Part shown: piece by piece, positions 34,102 through 39,788 of the stretch | Numbering within the stretch: position 1 is the stretch's first letter | Layout: each line of letters starts with the position of its first letter | NCBI GenBank assembly: GCA_015231515.1 | Contig: JADGBM010000016.1 | Location: 1-39,788 of the forward strand | Length of the DNA: 39,788 bases | Direction: 5' to 3' | Source: Desulfobulbaceae bacterium | GTDB lineage: Bacteria > Desulfobacterota > Desulfobulbia > Desulfobulbales > VMSU01 | Made by a program: the position numbers and the translations under genes | The notes under the pieces: generated by a model | What the model saw: the letters and a program-made list of their open reading frames with translations, nothing else | Databases searched by the model: none | What the model was told of the DNA's origin: nothing

Positions 34102-34590
34102 ATGATGAATAAAAGAATACTGACAACCACACTCTTTGTTGCGGGATTTTTAATGCTGAGCTCTTTTGCTATGGCATTTAATATTCCGTTTTTTGGCGGC
34201 GACAGTAGGTTTACAGAACTTCAACCGAAAAACGGAACAGTTTCGATTCCAGTGGCAACTATCAGCGATGGTAAGGCTCATTATTTCAAGGTGAAGGCCG
34301 ATGATGGCATCATGGTATATTTCTTTACCTTGAAAAGTGGAGATGGGGTTATTCGGGCTGCCATTGATGCCTGTGATGTCTGTTACAAGGCCGGAAAAGG
34401 ATACGTGCAGGATGGCGATTATATGATTTGTGAAAACTGTGGCCAGCGCTTTGCTTCAAACAAAATTAATGTAGTTAAGGGCGGCTGTAATCCGGCACCA
34501 TTAAATCGCGTTGTGCAGGGAGCTAACCTGGTGATCTCCATGAAGGACATTACCGCCAATAGTTGGTACTGCAAATTTAAGAAACAATAG
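34102..34590 (+). CDS. Secreted DUF2318 Cys-rich (Fe-S-type) protein
   Basis: A 162-residue protein with a signal peptide (residues 1-25). The DUF2318 core carries IRAAIDACDVCYKAGKGYVQ, YMICENCGQRFASNKIN and GGCNPAP, with cysteines 91, 94, 110, 113 and 129: two CxxC pairs and a fifth Cys. DUF2318 proteins occur in the gene sets beside FTR1/P19 iron uptake (for example Campylobacter Cj1660), often as C-terminal domains of membrane proteins; here it is a separate secreted protein. Metal or electron transfer is inferred. AGGAG lies 6 bases before the ATG. It follows the HMA gene by 10 bases. Confidence 0.9.
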   Translation: MMNKRILTTTLFVAGFLMLSSFAMAFNIPFFGGDSRFTELQPKNGTVSIPVATISDGKAHYFKVKADDGIMVYFFTLKSGDGVIRAAIDACDVCYKAGKGYVQDGDYMICENCGQRFASNKINVVKGGCNPAPLNRVVQGANLVISMKDITANSWYCKFKKQ

Positions 34591-34601
34591 AGGGGCCAAC
34601 T

Positions 34602-35039
34602 ATGGGATACGATTCTGAAAAATACCGCGATAAGCGAGATAAGGTGTTGGGTGTGAAAAACAGGGGGGTCAGTTTCGGCACATTGGCTACCGTTGTCTCT
34701 GCCATTATTATTCTGGGTTTAGGCGCAATTGTTGTGCCGAAAACGATAGGTTATTTAACGACGCGAAATCTTGATGATGCAATTTACAAAATGGCTGATT
34801 CGAGCGCCTGGCATCAGGAAATTGTCCAGGGTGTTGATGGCTTGCATGGTGTGCGAAAGGCCATGGCAGACCACCGAGAAACACGTCTGGTTGTGACCTT
34901 TAACCGTCTGAAGACGAACACCAAAACCATCGACAGTTTTTTTAAAGACAAGGGCTTAGCGGTGGATCTTTTAAATACGACAGGTCATCGACAGAGGCAG
35001 TCGACTCTTAAGAAGGAGGCCGAATTTGAAGCTCTATAA
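34602..35039 (+). CDS. One-TM protein with an HMA-like fold lacking its cysteines
   Basis: A 145-residue protein. A charged start (residues 1-22) is followed by one membrane segment (about 24-46). The soluble part reads HQEIVQGVDGLHGVRKAMAD then RLVVTFNRLKTNTKTIDSFF and KDKGLAVDLL, a beta-alpha-beta-beta-alpha-beta order with the GL-GV and KGL-V positions of an HMA domain, but no CxxC. It may be a structural partner of the HMA protein or of the permease. This reading is inference. The gene overlaps the TTG start of the permease by 14 bases; AGAGGGG precedes the ATG. Confidence 0.65.
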   Translation: MGYDSEKYRDKRDKVLGVKNRGVSFGTLATVVSAIIILGLGAIVVPKTIGYLTTRNLDDAIYKMADSSAWHQEIVQGVDGLHGVRKAMADHRETRLVVTFNRLKTNTKTIDSFFKDKGLAVDLLNTTGHRQRQSTLKKEAEFEAL

Positions 35040-36183
35040 TATCTCTTTTAACAACTTGGCCCGCCGTAAAGGCAAGATGATTTTTTTGGTGTTGGGTCTG
35101 TTTATTGGTGTTGCTTCCATTGTCGCACTGCTTGCGATTACTGAGTCAATGTCTCATGACATTGAAGAGCGCCTCGACCAGTTTGGTGCTAATATTGTTA
35201 TGGTACCAAAAAGTGACAGTCTCTCTTTGACCTATGGCGGGATCAGTGTAGCTGGTGTGCATTATGAAAGTGTTGAGTTTGACGAAGCGCGCATGGGTTT
35301 GATTCGTGAAATTGAAAACACAAAAAATATTGGTATCGTTGCGCCAAAAGTCCTGGGTAGCGCTGAGTTAAATGGCAAGAAGGTCTTGTTGATGGGCTCT
35401 GATTTTGAGCAGGAGATTGCCCTGAAGCCCTGGTGGAGTTTCGAGGGAGAGCTCCCGACTGCAGGAAAACTGTTGGTTGGCTCAGAGGCGGCTAAATCTT
35501 TTGGCCTTAAAATAGGGGATACGGTTAGTTTCAGCGGGGGTCATGACTTTACGGTTGGTGCCATCCTGATGCCGACCGGGGCCTCTGAAGATGAAATTAT
35601 GATTGGCGATCTGCACGAGGTGCAAACGGTTCTTGGTAAGGAGGGCAAAATTTCAATGGTTGAAGTTTCAGCCTTCTGCCGAGGCTGCCCTATCTCGGAT
35701 ATGGTATTGCAAATTGCCGAGAAGTTCCCCGAAGGGAAAGTAACAGCACTTAAACAGGCTGTTATGGGCAAGATGCAGGCGGTAGAGGTTTTTCAATCGT
35801 TTAGTTATGGGATTGCGTTGCTGGTTATTGTTATCGGCTCGTTGCTTGTTTTTGTAACCATGATGGGTTCTGTCAACGAACGAACCCGTGAAATTGGAAT
35901 TTTTCGGGCCATTGGTTTTCGACAAGGTCATGTCATGCAGATTATTTTGCTTGAGGCTATGGTCGTTGGGTTGATTGGCGGCATTCTCGGTTTTGCCGGT
36001 GGCAATGCCATTTCATGGGCTGTAATGCCTTATGTTATCCCCGAAGGGCAACTCCTTGGGGTAAACTGGACAATGGGTGGAGTTTCCATTTTATCGAGCG
36101 TTGCATTGAGCCTGCTGGCCAGCCTCTACCCGGCTCGCAAGGCGAGCAGTCTTGATCCGAGTGTGGCGCTGCGAGCTTTATAG
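35026..36183 (+). CDS. MacB/FtsX-like ABC transporter permease
   Basis: A 385-residue permease of the MacB/LolE/FtsX type. One N-terminal membrane segment (residues 18-40, MIFLVLGLFIGVASIVALLA) is followed by a periplasmic MacB-type domain (45-255) and three C-terminal membrane segments (262-285, 305-330, 345-370) with the cytoplasmic coupling motif NERTREIGIFRAIGFRQGHV. CRGCP near residue 220 puts a CxxC in the periplasmic domain. MacB-type permeases work as mechanical pumps without moving substrate through the membrane. The start is TTG with AAGGAGG 5-6 bases upstream, inside the previous gene. Pairs with the ATPase at 36299. Confidence 0.9.
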   Translation: MKLYNISFNNLARRKGKMIFLVLGLFIGVASIVALLAITESMSHDIEERLDQFGANIVMVPKSDSLSLTYGGISVAGVHYESVEFDEARMGLIREIENTKNIGIVAPKVLGSAELNGKKVLLMGSDFEQEIALKPWWSFEGELPTAGKLLVGSEAAKSFGLKIGDTVSFSGGHDFTVGAILMPTGASEDEIMIGDLHEVQTVLGKEGKISMVEVSAFCRGCPISDMVLQIAEKFPEGKVTALKQAVMGKMQAVEVFQSFSYGIALLVIVIGSLLVFVTMMGSVNERTREIGIFRAIGFRQGHVMQIILLEAMVVGLIGGILGFAGGNAISWAVMPYVIPEGQLLGVNWTMGGVSILSSVALSLLASLYPARKASSLDPSVALRAL

Positions 36184-36298
36184 GCGGTTATGCGGAAAGT
36201 AGTTTTTGCAGATGGATGCAGTCAGCGGTTGAGTTAAGGGTTGAAAGCGCTGTTGGTTGAGACAACAAAAAGGTTGAAAAATATATAAGGACATTATT

Positions 36299-36997
36299 AT
36301 GGCAACTTCATGCACAGAACCAGTTGAACACCTGATCGAAGTACGAGGTATTGGCAAGGATTACCAAAGTGGGGACACAAAGGTCTCGGCTATCCAGAAT
36401 ATGGACTTTTTTATTGATGATGGAGAGTTTGTAACTATCATGGGTCAGTCTGGATCAGGAAAAAGTACCCTGCTTTCTATTCTGGGCGGGTTGAATCACC
36501 CGACCAGAGGCAAGGTTCTGGTGGATAGTTTAAACTTATACGATTTGAGCAGTGAGCAGCGGGCCGACTTTCGGAGTGAATATATCGGTATTATCTTCCA
36601 GTCATTTCAGCTCATTCCGTATCTGACCGTAATTGAAAACGTGAAAATGCCCATGGCCATCACCGGCATTAAACCCAAGAAACAGGCGGAAATGGCCCAG
36701 GCTGTATTAAAGCGGGTGGGTCTTGCCAGTAAAGCAGATCGTTTGCCTGACCAGTTGTCGGGAGGGGAGCAGGAAAGGGTGGCAATTGCCCGTTCCATTG
36801 TCAATCATCCCCCGATATTGCTGGCTGATGAGCCGACTGGCAACCTTGATTCAGTTACCGCCGAGGAAATTATGCAGCTTTTGCTGGAGTTGAACAAGGA
36901 AGGCCAGACCATCATTATGGTTACTCATAATGAGGATAGCAGCAGATATTCGCAACGGACGATACGAGTCCAGGATGGGAACTGTTATGTGCAGTAG
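36299..36997 (+). CDS. LolD/MacB-type ABC ATPase
   Basis: A 232-residue ATPase of the LolD/MacB/FtsE group. Walker A is GQSGSGKSTLLSILGG, Q loop FQSFQLIPYLTVIENV, signature LSGGEQERVAIARSIVN, Walker B ILLADEPTGNLD and H loop VTHNED. The partner is the permease at 35026. A gap of 115 bases with no gene separates them, but the strand is the same and no terminator is seen. AAGGAC precedes the ATG. Last gene of the cluster that starts at the sigma-54 promoter. Confidence 0.93.
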   Translation: MATSCTEPVEHLIEVRGIGKDYQSGDTKVSAIQNMDFFIDDGEFVTIMGQSGSGKSTLLSILGGLNHPTRGKVLVDSLNLYDLSSEQRADFRSEYIGIIFQSFQLIPYLTVIENVKMPMAITGIKPKKQAEMAQAVLKRVGLASKADRLPDQLSGGEQERVAIARSIVNHPPILLADEPTGNLDSVTAEEIMQLLLELNKEGQTIIMVTHNEDSSRYSQRTIRVQDGNCYVQ

Positions 36998-37001
36998 GGG
37001 G

Positions 37002-37026
37002 ATTGGTTAACTGGTTGATTGGTTTA
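37002..37026. repeat. Second stretch of the TTGGTTAA-type octamer repeat
   Basis: ATTGGTTAACTGGTTGATTG and the following GTTTA make three degenerate octamers in the opposite orientation to the array at 15345. ATTGGTTAACTGG (37002-37014) is the exact reverse complement of 15341-15353. It directly follows the stop codon of the ATPase gene. Confidence 0.75.
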
Positions 37027-37113
37027 GTGGGTATTGGTGGTCGGTGAAAGGGGCCATTGCGGGAAGTATTTGATGTTCCTAATCGACAGATCAACTGTTT
37101 GTCCAACCACCCG

Positions 37114-38091
37114 TTACCTATTATAGCGTTCCGAGCAGGAGAGCAGGATCTCTTTTTCCTCAAGGCGCAGCACCTCTTTGGCCTGGGTGATGTCCTGACT
37201 GATTTGGGCAGCGAGTTCTTCGGGGCCACTGAATTTTTTTTCACCCCGTAAATGGCGGAGTAAATTGATTTTTATGTCTTTGCCGTAAATGTCCTGATTA
37301 AAGTCAAAAATATGTGTTTCTGCAGAGATGCTCTGGGTGTCTTCAAAGGTTGGGTTCTTGCCAATGTTTAAGACACCTCCGTAGCATTTTCCTTCGTAGA
37401 TTACCTGAGTTACATACACGCCGTGCTTTGGGCAAAGATCATCAGCGGTGATCTGTAGGTTTGCGGTGGGAAAACCAAGGAGTTTGCCGCCGCGCTGCTT
37501 ACCAATTTTTACCTCGCCGCGAATCTGGTAAAATCGGCCCAACAGTTTCTTTACATCACTCATGCGCCCTTCGTTAACAAGTTGACGAACCATAGTGCTG
37601 CTGACCAGCATATCTTCAACATAATAGGGCTCGATCACGGTGACCTTGAAACCCTTTTGTCTGCCTTGTTCCTGGAGAAAGGGGATGTTGCCCTGCCGCC
37701 CTTTGCCGAAGGCATAATCATAACCGACGACAAGCTCGTGAACTCCGATTTTAGAGATGAGAATGTTGTCGACGAAATCCTCTGCTGTCATTGCAGCAAA
37801 AGGTCTGGTAAACGGGATGATGATTAAGATGTCAATGTTTGCCAGCTCAATGAGTTCTCTCTTCTGATCACAGGTGGAGATGAGCTTAAGCCCCATGTCG
37901 GGACGCACTACTTGCAGGGGATGGGGGGCAAAGGTAATCGCCACACTGGTGCCGCCAGAGGTATACGCCTTATTCACCACCTCACCGAAAAGCATTTGAT
38001 GGCCCAGGTGTGCTCCGTCGAAGTTGCCGATTGTCACAAAGGGCTTATCGAAAGGCTGGGGGATGTCGTCAAGGTCTGTATAAATTATCAT
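37114..38091 (-). CDS. ribF: Bifunctional riboflavin kinase/FAD synthetase
   Basis: A 325-residue RibF that makes FMN and FAD. The N-terminal adenylyltransferase domain has VTIGNFDGAHLGHQMLF (the HxGH nucleotide-binding site), VVGYDYAFGKGRQGNIPFLQ and SSTMVRQLVNEG. The C-terminal riboflavin kinase domain has GKQRGGKLLGFPTANLQI (GFPTAN), HGVYVTQVIYEGKCYGGVLN and PTFED ... ETHIFDFNQDIYGK. The length matches the family. It is alone on the minus strand. No FMN riboswitch is seen in the 220 bases between it and the tRNA. Confidence 0.96.
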   Translation of the reverse strand: MIIYTDLDDIPQPFDKPFVTIGNFDGAHLGHQMLFGEVVNKAYTSGGTSVAITFAPHPLQVVRPDMGLKLISTCDQKRELIELANIDILIIIPFTRPFAAMTAEDFVDNILISKIGVHELVVGYDYAFGKGRQGNIPFLQEQGRQKGFKVTVIEPYYVEDMLVSSTMVRQLVNEGRMSDVKKLLGRFYQIRGEVKIGKQRGGKLLGFPTANLQITADDLCPKHGVYVTQVIYEGKCYGGVLNIGKNPTFEDTQSISAETHIFDFNQDIYGKDIKINLLRHLRGEKKFSGPEELAAQISQDITQAKEVLRLEEKEILLSCSERYNR

Positions 38092-38311
38092 AGCATTCTG
38101 TGGCAGGAGTTATAAGCATCTATACATACAATTTATTGCAATGGAAGGAAAGAGTTATTGGCCGATTTCGGCGGATAGATTTCAGTGAGAACTGCCGAGT
38201 TGATTTTAAAGATACCAAGATGGCGCGACTAAGAAAATTAAGTAGGAAATGTTAATTTTCTTGCAATAAGCGACAGAAAAAACTACATTGTGGCCCTTGC
38301 ATTGCTGCAAT

Positions 38312-38398
38312 GCCTCGGTGGTGGAATTGGTAGACGCGCATGGTTCAGGTCCATGTGTCCGTATGGACATGGGAGTTCGACTCTCCCCCGAGGCACCA
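38312..38398 (+). tRNA. tRNA-Leu (anticodon CAG)
   Basis: An 87-base tRNA with CCA encoded. Acceptor GCCTCGG pairs with CCGAGGC; the anticodon stem CATGG/CCATG closes the loop TTCAGGT (anticodon CAG, codon CTG). A long variable arm (GTCC/GGAC) marks it as class II, and the T arm is GGGAG-TTCGACT-CTCCC. It lies between ribF and a terminator. Confidence 0.97.
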
Positions 38399-38408
38399 AC
38401 AGATTTAT

Positions 38409-38444
38409 AAGGGATTTGGCTATTTGGCCGAGTCCCTTTTTTTT
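38409..38444 (+). terminator. Intrinsic terminator after tRNA-Leu
   Basis: AAGGGATTTGGC (38409-38420) pairs with GCCGAGTCCCTT (38427-38438, with two G-T pairs), followed by a run of T to 38444. Confidence 0.92.
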
Positions 38445-38448
38445 ATTT

Positions 38449-38580
38449 CGTCACTGTGAGGAGCGCAGCGACGCGGCCAGGCCAAAGAGGTGTCAACCTG
38501 CAATTTCCTGCATTACCATACTTCGCTCGCAATGAAGACATTTATTGCCGTCACTGCGAGGAGCGCAGCGACGCGGCAGT
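38449..38580. repeat. Dispersed GC-rich repeats, two direct copies exactly 100 bp apart plus a partial inverted copy
   Basis: CGTCACTGTGAGGAGCGCAG (from 38449) and CGTCACTGCGAGGAGCGCAG (from 38549) both continue CGACGCGGC; they are identical apart from one base. Between them CTTCGCTCGCAATGA (38521-38535) is a partial copy in the other orientation. Sequences of the TCACTGCGAGGAGCG..GCGACG type are known as widespread intergenic repeats in many bacteria. Confidence 0.85.
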
Positions 38581-38933
38581 CCAGAGAGTTATTAGAACCA
38601 GATCTTGGGGAATAAGAAAGTGATATCTCAAGACCTGGTGCCTTACCACACGACCCAAAACTATTGTCTATCGTGTTTCAGGTAGAAAGAAAATTTGTTT
38701 GTTGGCCTTCTTGATATTGTCGCCAGCCTTGGCGAGTTCTTCTGGGGTTTTACCTTATATATCAGAGAATTTGGTGTTTGTAAGATGCTGTTTTTACGTA
38801 TAAAGTTAACCAATTGATAGCGATTTTCCTTGTCTGATATGACAAAGTGGTAGGGAGTATTTACTCATTAAGATTGCTGGATGAATACTTTTTAACCATA
38901 ACATTTTATTGGACTCCATTTTTTCACGGTTGG
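38581..38933. other. Gene-poor stretch with a possible coding relic
   Basis: No intact gene is seen. On the minus strand 38668-38754 has 28 open codons reading GKTPEELAKAGDNIKKANKQ and then IFFLPETR before a stop; it looks protein-like but has no start and a stop codon directly upstream. The promoter-side signals for the kinase gene are not here, since that gene runs in from the right. Confidence 0.4.
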
Positions 38934-39788
38934 TTAGTTGTTGCGACAGAGTTTTAAATAAAAAGTTGTGCCGGTTTCCTCCTGTGAAATGAAGTACACT
39001 TTCCCCCCGAGTATCTCTTCACCAAATAATTTCATGGAATAGGTGCCAAGCCCTCTACCTTTCATGTTTTTGGTGCTGAAGTTTTTTTGGAATATCCGCT
39101 GTTTTAGAGACTCTTCAATTACTTTTTTATTCCAAACTGCAAACATAATTTCGTCTTGCTGGGGGTATTCAGCCCAGATCTGCACCTCATCTCCTTCATC
39201 AGACGCTTCAAGGGCATTAATGAGCATATTCGTTAAGATCTTGATGATGATATATCGGTCAGACGATATGGCTTTATCTGATCCGGCAGGAATAACCGAA
39301 AGGCTTTTGTTGTTGGCTGAAGGATGCAGTCTTAAGCCGTCACATGTCTCAGTGAGAATGGAACTGACCGGGATATTCTCTTTGGAATATTGAAAATCAC
39401 CAAGTTCTCCGTGAGCAAGTATTCGCTGGAGCACAACTTCTTTGTAAAGATTCTGAGCGCTTTTGTTGATAATAGACGCTGTTTTCAGTGTCTCTCCTGA
39501 GCTGTTCAGGGCCAGGATTTCGGAATATCCTAAAAGGGCGGTTAAAATATTGGTAAGATCATGAAAAAACACTCTTTGGAGGGTAGCGAGTTTTTGCTGC
39601 GCAGAAAGGTCCTGCATGAATAACAGGACAAAGCGATGACCAGATAGGAGTATCGGTGCGGCTCGAACGCCAAGGTAGAGGTCGCTGGCTATTCCATTTT
39701 TTTTAACTTCCGCGATGCAAATTTTTTCTACGGGTTTGTTCAGCTTTAGGCTGGAAACAATAGCGATAACGGCACCGCATGTTTGGCA
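38934..39788 (-). CDS. Sensor histidine kinase with N-terminal PAS-like domain, 5' end outside the window
   Basis: The frame is open to the right edge (285 codons), so the ATG at 39617 is internal. Upstream of it the sequence CQTCGAVIAIVSSLKLNKPV and IASDLYLGVRAAPILLSGHR is a PAS-like sensor with a CxxC. The kinase core has RVFFHDLTNILTALLGYSEI (phospho-His in FFHDL), an ATPase N box ILTNMLINALEASDEGD and the G box GRGLGTYSMKLFGEEILGG; the G1 box is weak. It ends with a normal KLCRNN stop. The partner regulator is not in view, but the orphan NtrC-type regulator at 32037 is possible. Confidence 0.87.
   Translation of the reverse strand, partial: CQTCGAVIAIVSSLKLNKPVEKICIAEVKKNGIASDLYLGVRAAPILLSGHRFVLLFMQDLSAQQKLATLQRVFFHDLTNILTALLGYSEILALNSSGETLKTASIINKSAQNLYKEVVLQRILAHGELGDFQYSKENIPVSSILTETCDGLRLHPSANNKSLSVIPAGSDKAISSDRYIIIKILTNMLINALEASDEGDEVQIWAEYPQQDEIMFAVWNKKVIEESLKQRIFQKNFSTKNMKGRGLGTYSMKLFGEEILGGKVYFISQEETGTTFYLKLCRNN

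Noticed and set aside
37892-38311. FMN riboswitch or other leader upstream of ribF
   Set aside because: No conserved RFN-type blocks could be seen between the ribF start and the tRNA.
38668-38754. Short protein-like open stretch on the minus strand (GKTPEELAKAGDNIKKANKQ)
   Set aside because: Only 28 codons, no start codon and a stop codon directly upstream; recorded in the gap entry but not called as a gene.
1-39788. CRISPR array, prophage, or secondary-metabolite cluster
   Set aside because: No regularly spaced direct repeats with unique spacers, no phage structural genes and no biosynthetic megasynthase or modifying-enzyme set is present.

Overview
The window reads as a chromosomal segment of an anaerobic, probably sulfur- or sulfate-metabolising member of the Desulfobacterota (Desulfobulbales-like). 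The inference rests on gene content: a tungstate transporter (tupABC), FdhD for formate dehydrogenase maturation, a CxxD-type dicluster ferredoxin, a short stand-alone ArgA, a LysR regulator of the type linked to selenium metabolism, a c-heme sensor kinase, and many NtrC-type two-component genes. No rRNA operon, phage or CRISPR array is present. There is one tRNA (Leu, anticodon CAG).

Layout. 1-240: the 5' end of a REP-associated (Y1) transposase and a short tandem repeat. 333-3537 (minus): a ydbH-ynbE-ydbL envelope lipid-transport operon. 3741-6064: a deoxynucleotide N-hydrolase gene overlapping rlhA (rRNA hydroxylation, U32 family). 6.1-12.2 kb: an accessory zone with small Cys-rich unknown proteins, a ParE/Phd toxin-antitoxin pair, decayed fragments (transposase tail, rhodanese tail), a transglutaminase gene broken by an in-frame TAG, and a LysR gene. 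A 35-bp exact direct repeat (7368 and 11310) brackets about 4 kb of it. 12.0-13.5 kb: a small Cys-terminated protein, fdhD and a ferredoxin, ending at a strong terminator.

13.7-25.6 kb: a dense plus-strand housekeeping block (membrane protein, alr, argS, SPOR protein, argA, secA, argJ, a membrane histidine kinase overlapping argJ, tupABC). 25.9-28.9 kb: a heme-binding DUF3365 histidine kinase and its NtrC-type response regulator. A 150-bp palindromic element follows, then minus-strand genes for an AIM24-family protein, a SAP-type small protein and an HD-GYP phosphodiesterase.

32.0-37.0 kb is the most interesting part. A sigma-54 activator is followed by a well-formed sigma-54 (-24/-12) promoter and five genes: a secreted HMA-domain protein, a secreted DUF2318 Cys-rich protein, a one-TM protein whose soluble part looks like an HMA fold without its cysteines, a MacB/FtsX-like permease and its ATPase. 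The DUF2318-permease-ATPase set resembles the genes that accompany FTR1/P19 iron-uptake loci, but FTR1 and P19 are absent and HMA-type proteins take their place. I read it as a putative sigma-54-controlled metal-handling ABC system. The window ends with ribF (minus), tRNA-Leu, dispersed repeats and the 3' part of a histidine kinase gene.

All functions are assigned from motifs and remembered family features; no database search was possible.
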